Assembly: GCA_937969125.1 (NCBI GenBank)
Contig: CALBVA010000245.1
Span: forward strand, 1-11,722
Source of the DNA: an uncultured Verrucomicrobiales bacterium
Lineage (GTDB): Bacteria; Verrucomicrobiota; Verrucomicrobiia; Verrucomicrobiales; Akkermansiaceae
DNA length: 11,722 bases
Direction of reading: 5' to 3'
The first letter of the stretch is position 1, and every line of letters starts with the position of its first letter. Made by a program: the position numbers and the translations under genes. Under the pieces are notes generated by a model. That model made no database searches, was not told the DNA's origin, and worked only from the letters and a program-made list of their open reading frames with translations. Shown one piece after another: positions 1 through 7,460 of the stretch.

Positions 1-1178
1 AAAATCGCATCGCAGAGACAAAAAAAATCATCACCGCCAATGGGCCGGATTCGCGCAATGCCTCTACGGAGAAAAATACTCCACTTGCCCAGTTTCGACT
101 CGCTGATGGGAATCTGGATTGGAAGAGCATCGCCGAAACCATGCTCCAGGAAAACAACTACAGCATGACCGACACGAAAACTATGATGCAGCTCCAGGCC
201 GCCGTGATGAAAATGTCCGTTGAGGAACTGATTGAGAATCTCTCCCTCATTCGTTCCCTCGATCTGCCAGCAGCAGTCGGCACCCGATTACAGACATTCA
301 TCATCGAACGACTCAGCAAGAAGAACCCTGCTCTGGCCCTCGAGGCTCTCTCCGAGATCAAAGAAGGTCAGGACGGCTCACACCACTGGCTCAGGCGACA
401 TGCCTTTGACGAACTTGCCAAGAAAGATCCCTCCGCCGCTGAAAAATGGCTCGAGGCCGAAATCGCCAAGGGCAGCTTTCCCGCCAAGGCGCTCGATCCG
501 GGAAAAAATCCCGTTCTCGAATTTGAAAGCCGCCTTATCGCCAATCTACTCACCTCCGATCCTGCCAAGGCTAGAGCACGCCTATCCGCACTCAGCGAGA
601 TCGAAAGAGAGGGTGCCTTCAAAGACCGCTACAGTTGGCGGGTGAAAGGCAAGTTACCGAAAGGGTATAACGCATTCATCCGTGAGAATTTCCCCGAGGA
701 TAAAGCAATCGCCAACATCGCGAATGCCTACGGCTCCATTAACCACGATACTCTGGAGTCGCTCGACAAGTCTCTCGAGGGAGTCGACTTCACCCCAAAG
801 GAAAAGGCCGCGGTGATTCGCTCCGGGTTCGAGAATTTCTTAAACTATGGTCCGCAGACCCAGAACCGATTGGAAGAAGCCTACCAATGGGCCAAGACCA
901 AAGTTCCCGAGGAGGCCTCCGGTATGACCGCCAAAGCCCTTGCCCAGAAAGCCTTTCAAACCTCAAATTATAAAGAATCCTTTCAGACCGCTCTCGCCAT
1001 GGCAGAAGAACACACCAGCCCGGAAATCGCGGTCGGCTTCGTCCAGGCAAGCTCCAGTCGCGGGGATAACGCTATCAGCAACATTCTCCCGATGTTGGGA
1101 GACCAAGAACTCAAAGACAAGTTCCAGGCCATTTATGATTCCCTGCAAACGGACGAACCCGACGTCGATTCAGAGTAA
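1..1178 (+). CDS. Helical-repeat protein, 5'-truncated by the window edge
   Basis: The reading frame is open from base 3, 46 codons before the first ATG (141), with no stop. The gene therefore almost certainly starts outside the window, and the ATG at 141 is internal. The visible 391 residues are predicted mostly alpha-helical and carry motifs of the type KNPALALEAL, KDPSAAEKWL and SDPAKARARL (residues 61, 95 and 139 counted from M141). The same signature recurs more regularly in the next gene, so the two are probably paralogues. I recognise no enzymatic motif. Helical repeats of this kind usually make protein-binding scaffolds; that role is inference. The next gene starts 30 bp downstream on the same strand, consistent with one operon leading into the ECF sigma factor. 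Any N-terminal signal or membrane anchor lies outside the window. Confidence 0.8.
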   Translation, partial: NRIAETKKIITANGPDSRNASTEKNTPLAQFRLADGNLDWKSIAETMLQENNYSMTDTKTMMQLQAAVMKMSVEELIENLSLIRSLDLPAAVGTRLQTFIIERLSKKNPALALEALSEIKEGQDGSHHWLRRHAFDELAKKDPSAAEKWLEAEIAKGSFPAKALDPGKNPVLEFESRLIANLLTSDPAKARARLSALSEIEREGAFKDRYSWRVKGKLPKGYNAFIRENFPEDKAIANIANAYGSINHDTLESLDKSLEGVDFTPKEKAAVIRSGFENFLNYGPQTQNRLEEAYQWAKTKVPEEASGMTAKALAQKAFQTSNYKESFQTALAMAEEHTSPEIAVGFVQASSSRGDNAISNILPMLGDQELKDKFQAIYDSLQTDEPDVDSE

Positions 1179-1208
1179 GCCCTCCCCTATCCTTTAATCC
1201 ATCCCGCT

Positions 1209-2546
1209 ATGAAAATCTCGCTCATCCTCACGGCCCTCATCATCGGACTCGCGGCGGTCTTTGGCGTCCCCCGCCAGCTCCGAATCAATAAACTCACAAC
1301 GACCTGGAAAGGTCTGGAAAGCCATGCTGAAGATCTGGAGATCCCTACTGATCCCTCGGTCAGCTTCAGTGCCACCTCCCGCAGCCGTAGCGTCAGCGAA
1401 CGGGCTGCGAGGGAGAAAGAAGTGGAGGAATTTGCCACATACCTCACCGAGTTCGCCCAGAGAATGCAAAAGGCCGAGGAAAGTGGCGAAGCTGACCAAA
1501 GCGAATTCCAGGAAGAAATTACCGAAGTCATTCTCAAGATGACCAACCTGTCCACAGAAGACCTCCGCACTCTTTTCAAGGCTTTCTCGGAGGACGACAC
1601 GCTCGATAAGAGAATGAAGGAAGGTCTCATTGGATTTTCCATCATGATGATGGCCTCGGAAAACCCCGAATCCGCCCTCATTCTGGCCCTACAGGCTCGG
1701 GACTCACTGGGCGAGGAAAACGACCACCTGCTCCAGATGACCCTTGCCCAGTATGCCCAAAAAGACCCTACCGCTGCCGCCCAATGGTTAATCGATCACA
1801 AAAATCATCTCAGCGAAAGTGACTCTCATATCTACCAGCCCGTCATCAGTCAGGCCGCCACCAAAGACTTTCAGGTGGCCCTCGAGCTGATCAAAACCCT
1901 GGAGCTGGAGAACGCACACGGAGCCCTTGCCCGATCTGTCACTCCGGAACGAGCCAACGAGCTACTCGCCGCACTCGAAAAGAACAAAATCAGTGAAGCA
2001 AATCGCCAGCAGATTTTCTCCAGCCTAGCGAGCAGCCGGGCGTTTTTGACCGATTTTAAAACCGCCTCATCCTGGCTCAATGAGGCCGACCTCAGCCCAC
2101 AAGACCGATCGAATTTCATCCAATCTATCCACTACTGGAGCACCAAGGAAAATGTCTCCGAGTGGCTAAGCTGGGTGGGTCAGCAGGAAGTAGCCGACGA
2201 AGATGGAATCAATAAACGGAATTCGACGATCGCAAGTTTGATCAATAACTGGGCGCAGGAGGACTTTGCAGCGGCCGGAGAATGGATCAACCAACAGCCT
2301 GACGGAGTGGCCCGTGACCACGCGACCCTGAACTATGCGCGGACCATCTCTCGCCATGAGCCCGCAGCCGCCGCCGACTGGGCGGACGCCCTTCCCTCCG
2401 GCCCGGACAAGACCAGGCTCGTCCAAACGATTTACCGAAATTTCAAAACGAAGGACCCCGAAGGCGCGGCCGCCTTCGCCCAGAAACACGGGCTCGAAGA
2501 AAATGCAGCCGAATCCCAGGGTGAGATCGAGGCGATCCTCGAGTAA
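1209..2546 (+). CDS. Membrane-anchored or exported helical-repeat protein, ECF-operon member
   Basis: The 445-residue product begins with a hydrophobic segment (about 2-20) that looks like a signal anchor or uncleaved signal peptide, so the rest probably lies outside the cytoplasm. A charged, low-complexity stretch with Ser and Arg follows (about 50-75), then a helical domain. Motifs of the form (D/E)-(P/F)-x-x-A-x-x-(W/L) occur in register. ENPESAL is at 151, KDPTAAAQWL at 185 and KDFQVAL at 219, a 34-residue spacing. EDFAAAGEWI is at 351, HEPAAAADWA at 383 and KDPEGAAAFA at 415, a 32-residue spacing. Degenerate copies appear near 281 and 313. This suggests about nine two-helix repeats, similar in size to TPR or Sel1 repeats but with a different signature. 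No catalytic motif is seen. The ATG at 1209 lacks a Shine-Dalgarno sequence, but it is the only start that keeps the N-terminal hydrophobic segment. Confidence 0.85.
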   Translation: MKISLILTALIIGLAAVFGVPRQLRINKLTTTWKGLESHAEDLEIPTDPSVSFSATSRSRSVSERAAREKEVEEFATYLTEFAQRMQKAEESGEADQSEFQEEITEVILKMTNLSTEDLRTLFKAFSEDDTLDKRMKEGLIGFSIMMMASENPESALILALQARDSLGEENDHLLQMTLAQYAQKDPTAAAQWLIDHKNHLSESDSHIYQPVISQAATKDFQVALELIKTLELENAHGALARSVTPERANELLAALEKNKISEANRQQIFSSLASSRAFLTDFKTASSWLNEADLSPQDRSNFIQSIHYWSTKENVSEWLSWVGQQEVADEDGINKRNSTIASLINNWAQEDFAAAGEWINQQPDGVARDHATLNYARTISRHEPAAAADWADALPSGPDKTRLVQTIYRNFKTKDPEGAAAFAQKHGLEENAAESQGEIEAILE

Positions 2547-2559
2547 CAAGCCACTCACC

Positions 2560-2574
2560 ATCCCGCAAAGGGAT
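2560..2574 (+). other. Small stem-loop upstream of the sigma-factor gene
   Basis: ATCCC-GCAAA-GGGAT forms a perfect 5-bp hairpin 14 bases after the stop of the repeat-protein gene and about 50 bases before the sigma start. No U-tract follows, so it is not a convincing intrinsic terminator. It could stabilise or process the transcript between the two genes, or be chance. Confidence 0.25.
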
Positions 2575-2621
2575 CAAGATGACAAACTTTTGAATCTCAT
2601 CCGCTCCTCTGCCATAACCCC

Positions 2622-3146
2622 ATGTCGATCATTCCCATTCACGCCGAAAATCCTCCGCCAGCCGATGAGTGGCAGCATTGGATGGATGCCAATCTCCCCC
2701 GGCTCTTCCTCTTCGCCCGGCAGCAAACCCGGAACGAAACTGATGCCGAGGATGTCCTACAAGAAGCCCTCCTCGAATCATGGCGGCGTAGTGGCGGCAG
2801 CGCTCCGGACCTCCCCCTGATCTACACCACCATCCGTCGGCGGGCCATTGATCTGGGACGGAAAATTAAGGTCCGTCGCGATTACCAAGATCAGCAAGAG
2901 GAACTGCCTCCGGAACACAGTTGGATCACACCCTGCTTCGAAGAGCTGGATGATCAACGTGAGCTTCGGAAAGTCGTCGCCACCCTCCCTGAAAATCTCC
3001 AGGAGGTCATCACTCTCAAAGTCTGGACCGGCCTCACCTTTCGAGAAATTGCCCAGGTCCTCGAGATTCCCCAAAACACTGCAGCTTCCCGCTACCGAAT
3101 CGCTCTCGAAAAACTTCGCACCGCTCTTAACATTAAAGCGTCATGA
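2622..3146 (+). CDS. ECF-type RNA polymerase sigma factor (sigma-70 family)
   Basis: At 174 residues this is the usual size of a two-domain ECF sigma factor. The sigma-2 region spans about 19-84, with a region 2.2 core DAEDVLQEALLESW (41-54) and a region 2.3/2.4 segment around YTTIRRRAIDLGRK (68-81) that should melt and bind the -10 element. The sigma-4 region spans about 113-168 and contains the hallmark LPENLQEVITLKVWTGLTF, followed by a helix-turn-helix REIAQVLEIPQNTAASRYRIAL (141-162) for the -35 element. It directs core RNA polymerase to a dedicated promoter set that cannot be deduced here. Its stop overlaps the next gene's start (ATGA at 3143-3146), so the two are translationally coupled, as sigma/anti-sigma pairs often are. 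There is no Shine-Dalgarno before the ATG. The family call is secure; the regulon and the ECF subgroup are unknown. Confidence 0.95.
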   Translation: MSIIPIHAENPPPADEWQHWMDANLPRLFLFARQQTRNETDAEDVLQEALLESWRRSGGSAPDLPLIYTTIRRRAIDLGRKIKVRRDYQDQQEELPPEHSWITPCFEELDDQRELRKVVATLPENLQEVITLKVWTGLTFREIAQVLEIPQNTAASRYRIALEKLRTALNIKAS

Positions 3147-3556
3147 ATCCCCAGGATCCAGATCTCGAAAAACAGCTCCAGGCAATGCAGCCTCGCCTAC
3201 CCGGCGATTTGCGCGACCGGATGATGGCTCTCCGTGAAGAAATCGCCGTGACCTCAGTCGTGACGCCCCTCGCGAAGCAATCGTGGTGGTCATTCCCCAC
3301 CTTTGCGGTCACCACCGCAGCGGCCTGCCTTGCCCTGGTTGTAGTTTGGCAATCCTCACCGCAGCCGGTTGCGACACCTGAGGCGCAGACGAGCACCTTG
3401 ATTGAAAAGGCCAGTCCCCCACCCTCCGCGCAAATCATCGTCAAAAAGCGGAAGACCGTCTCGATTGCCGATGACGGTCGCGTCTATCGACTCATGACCA
3501 AAAAATCCCCGAGCGGAAAAACCCGCCATCAGGCGGTCGCGCTCAATGTCTTCTAA
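3143..3556 (+). CDS. Small single-pass membrane protein, candidate anti-sigma factor
   Basis: The 137-residue product has a charged N-terminal cytosolic segment (LEKQLQAMQPRLPGDLRDRMMALREE, about 8-33), one hydrophobic span at about 51-69, a Pro/Ser/Ala-rich stretch (about 71-95) and a short basic C-terminus with SIADDGRVYRL. The 4-bp ATGA overlap with the ECF sigma gene, the single membrane span and the cytosolic helix fit a membrane-tethered anti-sigma factor. It lacks the His-x3-Cys-x2-Cys motif of zinc-binding anti-sigma domains, so if it inhibits the sigma factor it does so through another fold. The role rests on position and topology only. It could instead be a small envelope protein co-expressed with the sigma factor. 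Confidence 0.8.
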   Translation: MNPQDPDLEKQLQAMQPRLPGDLRDRMMALREEIAVTSVVTPLAKQSWWSFPTFAVTTAAACLALVVVWQSSPQPVATPEAQTSTLIEKASPPPSAQIIVKKRKTVSIADDGRVYRLMTKKSPSGKTRHQAVALNVF

Positions 3557-3571
3557 CAGCCACCTCTTCCG

Positions 3572-4270
3572 ATGAAAATCACCCACTCCTTCGCTCTTCT
3601 CGCGGCTGCATTTGCCAGCTTCGCCCCGCTGTCCGCTCAGGATGAAATCAAGCCCCTCCTCTCCCCCCACTCGGCCACCACGGAATATCCCATGATGTGG
3701 CTCGGGGTCGCGCTAAACAACATCAACGCGGAGGGCGGGCCCTGCCTCGTTAGCTATGTCTGGCCTGGGTCGCCCGCCGAGTCCGCCGGACTGGAACCAG
3801 GAGATCTTCTTGGAAAACTGGATGGCGCTGCCGTCACCTCCTCAAAGCAAATCATCGATCGAGTGAAATCTGCAAAACCTGGCACGGTGATCACTCTGGA
3901 ATGGATCCGTGATGGCCGGACCTTCAACTCGGCTATCTCGCTGATCCCCGAATCTCAAAGACCCTCGGTCGATGAAGAATTCGGAGAATGGATTGCTGCT
4001 GAAGAAGCTTATCTCTGGGACTTTCTTCGAGGCATCGAGCCACTCGCGCTCAGCCGCGAGGAAGCCGACCTTCTTTGGGAAGCCATCACCGATGAAATTA
4101 GCGGGAAATTGCTCACCCTCGGCTTTACCAAAGAACACACCTCCCGCTTTTTAAAGGCAATGGAACCCGCCCGAAAGGAGCTGGAGACAGCCACCCCGGA
4201 AGAGTTGAAGCTACGCAAAGCCGAGCTGGAAGAACAACTCCGCGCCATCAACGCCAAGCTCGCCAAGTAG
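3572..4270 (+). CDS. Exported PDZ-domain protein
   Basis: The 232-residue product starts with a signal peptide (MKITHSFALLAAAFASFAPLSAQ, likely cleaved near 22-23). A PDZ domain follows at about 41-126. The carboxylate-binding region is around WLGVALN, with the typical SPAESAGLEPGDLLGKLDG core (67-85) and a final strand around GTVITLEWIRDGRTF (104-118). The remainder (about 133-232) is helical and acidic, ending in a short coiled coil rich in Glu and Lys (about 198-231). There is no serine-protease or C-terminal processing-peptidase catalytic domain, so this is a stand-alone PDZ adaptor outside the cytoplasm. It probably binds C-termini or unfolded segments of envelope proteins. Its place directly after the sigma gene and the small membrane protein suggests a role in sensing or in the sigma-controlled response. 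The ATG at 3572 follows a pyrimidine-rich leader without a Shine-Dalgarno. Confidence 0.88.
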   Translation: MKITHSFALLAAAFASFAPLSAQDEIKPLLSPHSATTEYPMMWLGVALNNINAEGGPCLVSYVWPGSPAESAGLEPGDLLGKLDGAAVTSSKQIIDRVKSAKPGTVITLEWIRDGRTFNSAISLIPESQRPSVDEEFGEWIAAEEAYLWDFLRGIEPLALSREEADLLWEAITDEISGKLLTLGFTKEHTSRFLKAMEPARKELETATPEELKLRKAELEEQLRAINAKLAK

Positions 4271-4296
4271 CGGCGTGTTCGCTATCCATACGCACT

Positions 4297-4350
4297 GCAG
4301 GCCGGACCTGCCCTCCATCCACGAATTCTCGAGTCGCCTTTTCTGAAAAG
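4297..4350. terminator. Weak stem-loops between convergent genes
   Basis: The 113-bp gap between the converging PDZ and ThuA-like genes holds two short perfect hairpins: GCAGG-CCGGA-CCTGC (4297-4311) and CTTTT-CTG-AAAAG (4338-4350). The second has A/T-rich arms and could serve either strand, but neither is followed by a clear U-tract. Termination here is expected from the layout; the exact structure is uncertain. Confidence 0.25.
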
Positions 4351-4383
4351 CCGAAGATGAACCCGTAACACCTCACGTTAAGT

Positions 4384-5388
4384 TCATTTCTTCTTCGGCA
4401 TGATGGGAGAATTCATGTCAGCGAGGTCGGCAGGTTTCACTCCTTTCACCTCTCCATCGAAGGCGAAACGGGAGGGATTGAACTCACCGACGAAGTCGAC
4501 CGTCGAATCAGGCTTAATTTGCGCTTCGAGGCCGAGGGCCCAATAAACTCCATTCACGAGTAAGCGGCGGTAATTGGCATCAAGAAGATCCTGTGAAGCA
4601 CCCTGGGTGGAGTGGAAAACGCGGGCCTTCTTACCATCTTTCGTGGTGTAGTGACGGGTCCAGGTGGAAGGGCTGGGCGGCTTGGTCTCATCCGCCGGGG
4701 AGTCCTTCTTCATCCCATTGAGCGGCTGACTCTCGGTAAGCACGGTGAAGGTTTCATCCGGCTTGCCCACATAGGCACCGGCTATGCAGAGGGCATTGTC
4801 ATCCACACCGCGCAGGATGGAGTGCTCCTTCTGCTCTGGAATGATCTGGATGCGGGTAGCCTGGGAGTGATTCTTCCCGTAATGCCCCACCCAGGTGTTT
4901 CCCAGAATCTGGTGACCGAAACCTTTTTTGAATTCCTTCCCTTTGTATTTAAAGTCGAAGTGAGAGTATTTCTTCCCAGCCGGGATTTTAAAAGCATGGG
5001 AGGAAGTGCGCAGTCCGACGACCGGACCACCACGCTCTACATAGTCCGCGATGTGCTTCATTTGCTCATCCGGAAGATTCAAAAAGCGGGCGAAGATGAC
5101 CATGAGATCGGCACCTTTCAGAGCTTCCAGCCCTTTGATATCGGAGGCACCAGCCTTGATGAATCCCTGCTTATCGACGCCAAAGAGAACGGTGGTCTTG
5201 AATCCATGATGCTGGGAGAGAATGCGGGCCAGCGCCGGGCAGGTCTCCTCAGTACGGTATTCGTGATCGGACGCTACGAAGACAATATGCTTCCCGAAGC
5301 CAGGGCCGGACTTTCCTTCGTAAGTGATCTGCGCGGTGAGCGGCAGAATGGGAAAGAGCGAGGCGAGAAGGAAGAACAGAGCTTTCAC
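4384..5388 (-). CDS. Secreted ThuA-domain protein (trehalose-utilisation-like, class I amidotransferase fold)
   Basis: The 334-residue product has a signal peptide (about 1-20, ending LTAQ) and then a ThuA-like fold. HIVFVASDHEYRTEETCPALARIL (34-57) is the first strand and helix of the family. GADLMVIFARFLNLPDEQM (92-110) and the elbow-like GGPVVGLRTSSHAF (120-133) follow, with GHQILGNTWVGHYG further on. RVFHSTQGASQDLLDANYRRLLVNGVYWALG (256-286) is the characteristic C-terminal section. The family resembles glutamine amidotransferases but usually lacks the catalytic cysteine. Homologues are abundant in Planctomycetes and Verrucomicrobia, where they are thought to act on sugars, with no firm activity known. 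The tail VDFVGEFNPSRFAF...GVKPADL is typical of PVC members. The start is GTG at 5386-5388: an in-frame stop lies four codons upstream, and this start keeps the signal peptide intact. Confidence 0.9.
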   Translation of the reverse strand: MKALFFLLASLFPILPLTAQITYEGKSGPGFGKHIVFVASDHEYRTEETCPALARILSQHHGFKTTVLFGVDKQGFIKAGASDIKGLEALKGADLMVIFARFLNLPDEQMKHIADYVERGGPVVGLRTSSHAFKIPAGKKYSHFDFKYKGKEFKKGFGHQILGNTWVGHYGKNHSQATRIQIIPEQKEHSILRGVDDNALCIAGAYVGKPDETFTVLTESQPLNGMKKDSPADETKPPSPSTWTRHYTTKDGKKARVFHSTQGASQDLLDANYRRLLVNGVYWALGLEAQIKPDSTVDFVGEFNPSRFAFDGEVKGVKPADLADMNSPIMPKKK

Positions 5389-5430
5389 GCCCTGTTTTTA
5401 TCAAGCCCTCCGGTTGCCACAAAGTTTATT

Positions 5431-6840
5431 CTAAGCCTGGAACTGAGTCACCTTGGTGTGGTCACCCTGCTTGATGAGTTCATCAAGGGCAAGCTGAGCC
5501 GAAGGTGGGCGATCGCGCTTCTCGAGAGCAATCAGGCGCATGATCCACTCGGAGAGCCACTGCGGAAGAGTGGGAATGATGTCCGAGATATCCGTCACCA
5601 GATGCTGCAGGTGGGTGGACATGATGGAGACAGGATTCGCGCCATCATAAGGGCGGCGCTTGGCGAGCACCCAATAGAAGATACAGCCGAGGGAATAGAG
5701 ATCCGTGCGAACATCGAGGTCCTCACTGAGGAGTTGCTCCGGCGCACTATAGAAAATGGAGCCATTGAGACCCAGTCCGCGCGGGGCTTTGCCATCTTCA
5801 CTGACCGCAGCGCGGGCGCGACCGAAGTCGATGAGTTTGATAATGTCCGGAGCATTGTCACGGACACAGAGCATGATGTTCGAGGGCTTAAGATCGAGGT
5901 GAAGTAAGCCGGCCTGGTGTGTCGCTTCGAGCCCCTCCAGAGCACGATGGGCGAAATTGATGAAGCGGTTCAGATCGAAGCTGAGGTCGTACTTGGAAAT
6001 GGCCTTCTCCATGTCCATTCCGTCAATGTGCTCCATCACGATGTAACGGCTCGTGCTGTCCTTATCGGCATCGTATGCACTCACCACATAAGGATGACTG
6101 ATCCGGGAGGCAGCCTCCAACTCGTTGAGGTAATCGGATTCCTCATTGCTCCGGGAGATGTCCTTGAAGCGTTTGAGAGCGACTTTTCGGCGGAGTCGAG
6201 TGTCGTGAGCTTTATAGACGAGCGAAGTTCCTCCTTCACCAATCTTTTCCTCGTTCCCGTAACGAGCAGTCTGCTGGACCTCACCGGGTTCCGGAATGTC
6301 CTCGACGGCCGGCACCGTAATATCTGCCGGCATATCCGGCTGAGCCAGCTTGTAGTTTTTAACAATCTGCGAGAGAGAATAATAAGGCACACCAGCAACG
6401 CTAGTGTGAGCTGCGTCAAAGGCGGCAATTTCCGGATCAACCGCACCACCAGCGGGCACGACGTCCATGGCCATGGTCTCAGGAGTCTGAACCGGTTCAC
6501 CCATCGAGGTGAGAAGGGACGGACGGCTGGGGCCGGTGACTGCTGGCTGAACCTGCTGGGGGGCCTCTTGACTAGGTGAGGTTGATTGAACGGGGGCAGC
6601 TTGCACCTGCTGAATCTGGGGCTCATAGGCCGGGGCTGCTTGTCTACCGGCAACGAGAAGTCGCGTCGGTGAGGGAACCGGAATCTCAGCGGTTTGGGCT
6701 TGGGCCGGGACATGCTCGGCGACCGGAGCCACTTGCTCACCGGGACGGCGCACGGAGATCGGGTTAGCCTGCACCCGGGACACCGAGGCGTGGGTCGCAC
6801 TCGAAAGAAGGGTGGAAGTATTGATCTTGGACTTGGCCAT
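5431..6840 (-). CDS. Hanks-type serine/threonine protein kinase, soluble, with Pro/Ala/Gln-rich N-terminus
   Basis: With the ATG at 6838-6840 the product has 469 residues (MAKSKINTS...). Residues 1-190 are rich in Pro, Ala, Gln and Val and look disordered, apart from a short segment VPYYSLSQIVKNYKLAQPDMP (151-171). The kinase domain spans about 194-458. It has the glycine loop IGEGGTSLV (200-208), the ATP-anchoring Lys223 in ALK, a helix-C Glu near 240, the catalytic loop HLDLKPSN (314-321, Asp316), DFG (338-340), APE (366-368), the structural Asp380 in TDLYSLG and the late Arg444. All residues needed for phosphotransfer are present. The HRD arginine is Leu315, so this is a non-RD kinase. There is no transmembrane segment. 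I prefer this ATG, with a GAGG 11 bases upstream, over an in-frame TTG at 6903. The substrate is unknown; the roadblock genes upstream are the obvious candidate partners. Confidence 0.93.
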   Translation of the reverse strand: MAKSKINTSTLLSSATHASVSRVQANPISVRRPGEQVAPVAEHVPAQAQTAEIPVPSPTRLLVAGRQAAPAYEPQIQQVQAAPVQSTSPSQEAPQQVQPAVTGPSRPSLLTSMGEPVQTPETMAMDVVPAGGAVDPEIAAFDAAHTSVAGVPYYSLSQIVKNYKLAQPDMPADITVPAVEDIPEPGEVQQTARYGNEEKIGEGGTSLVYKAHDTRLRRKVALKRFKDISRSNEESDYLNELEAASRISHPYVVSAYDADKDSTSRYIVMEHIDGMDMEKAISKYDLSFDLNRFINFAHRALEGLEATHQAGLLHLDLKPSNIMLCVRDNAPDIIKLIDFGRARAAVSEDGKAPRGLGLNGSIFYSAPEQLLSEDLDVRTDLYSLGCIFYWVLAKRRPYDGANPVSIMSTHLQHLVTDISDIIPTLPQWLSEWIMRLIALEKRDRPPSAQLALDELIKQGDHTKVTQFQA

Positions 6841-7095
6841 GGCGGGGATTACCTCGGAACAGTTGGAATCAGAGTATGTTGAGCAAAAAAGTCCAAATTC
6901 CAAACCTTCATGGTCCGGAATAATTAATGGGCTATGCTTACATCAGATTTTCTTGTCATGGCTACACCGGTTTTAACGGGAGCCTTAGGTCGGGGATTTT
7001 GAGGTTTGGGGTTGAGCGACGGGGGGGGAGTTTTTTAAAAAAAGCTATGTCACTAGGAGTGATCCTCCCAAAAGAACGAGAATGAGTCAAACACT
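6841..7095. other. Intergenic region upstream of the kinase
   Basis: About 255 bp without a convincing gene separate the kinase start from the stop of the roadblock-like gene; both are on the - strand. The region should hold the kinase promoter and leader. It is A/T-richer near 6880-6960 and contains G8 at 7021-7028 next to a T6A7 tract (7031-7043). On the - strand a TTGGA-type element with a CATACT-like hexamer lies 50-70 bases before the kinase ATG, but the spacing is poor and I do not call it a promoter. Confidence 0.4.
7037..7062 (-). terminator. Candidate intrinsic terminator after the roadblock-like gene
   Basis: Read on the - strand, TCACT-CCT-AGTGA forms a perfect 5-bp hairpin about 35 bases after the stop codon at 7096. 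Six bases later comes a run of seven T. The layout fits a rho-independent terminator separating the two small genes from the kinase gene. The stem is short and the spacer between stem and T-run is long, so confidence is modest. Confidence 0.35.
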
Positions 7096-7455
7096 TTAAA
7101 ACTCTGGTCTCGGCGATGACATCTTCTGGTATCTTTTCGCGACCACATCAATTGAAATTTTAGCTGAGTTTGCCTTGGACGTATCGTAAACGAGGACAAC
7201 GAGGAAGGCGCCATTGAGATCACGTAGAAAGAAGGTCATCAGATTCGTATCCAGACGAATCTCATAAGCGCTGGGAAGCTTACGCCGTAAGGCCTCAAGC
7301 GCAGTGCACCCGTGGCGGAAGACTGCCGGAAGAGTCTCCGGATCGAAAGTATCCGGTAGCTCACGGGCGAGGACTTTCCCCTCGCCGCTGATCACGGCGG
7401 AGCCGGTCACGCCGATTGAGCGACTAAGATAAGTGACGATTTCCTGAGGTGCCAT
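7096..7455 (-). CDS. Roadblock/LC7-like protein
   Basis: This 119-residue soluble protein has the compact alpha/beta layout of the Roadblock/LC7 family. An N-terminal helix (about 3-13) is followed by a two-strand segment TGSAVISGEGKVLARELP (17-34) with the typical G-G-x-V turn. Next come helix LPAVFRHGCTALEALRRKL (42-60), a strand pair EIRLDTNLMTFFLRDLNGAFLVVLVYD (65-91) and a final helix SAKISIDVVAKRYQKM (97-112). Bacterial members dimerise and often regulate small Ras-like GTPases (MglB with MglA) or act as scaffolds. No GTPase gene is visible in this window. It starts 5 bp after the stop of the preceding gene, so the pair is one transcriptional unit and its products may form a heterodimer. 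The family call rests on pattern and predicted secondary structure. Confidence 0.75.
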   Translation of the reverse strand: MAPQEIVTYLSRSIGVTGSAVISGEGKVLARELPDTFDPETLPAVFRHGCTALEALRRKLPSAYEIRLDTNLMTFFLRDLNGAFLVVLVYDTSKANSAKISIDVVAKRYQKMSSPRPEF

Positions 7456-7460
7456 GGTAG

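Noticed and set aside
1187..1681. Antisense frame opposite the second repeat protein
   Set aside because: Ser/Arg-rich product, no start context, and the + strand gene is clearly real.
4612..5907. A 431-codon open frame on the + strand opposite the ThuA-like and kinase genes
   Set aside because: It runs antisense across two well-supported genes and their intergenic gap. Its product has no domain or coherent composition, so it is a shadow of high-G+C coding on the other strand.
6081..6800. A 239-codon - strand frame overlapping the kinase
   Set aside because: It is a shifted frame of the kinase gene. The product is Pro/Arg/Ser-rich, as expected from reading the Pro/Ala-rich segment out of frame.
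6841..6903. An upstream TTG start for the kinase adding 21 residues
   Set aside because: The ATG at 6840 has a plausible GAGG ahead of it. The extension is Cys/Ser-rich and unlike the rest.
6928..7003. A 24-codon + strand mini-frame in the kinase upstream region
   Set aside because: No ribosome-binding site and no feature beyond chance; too short to support.
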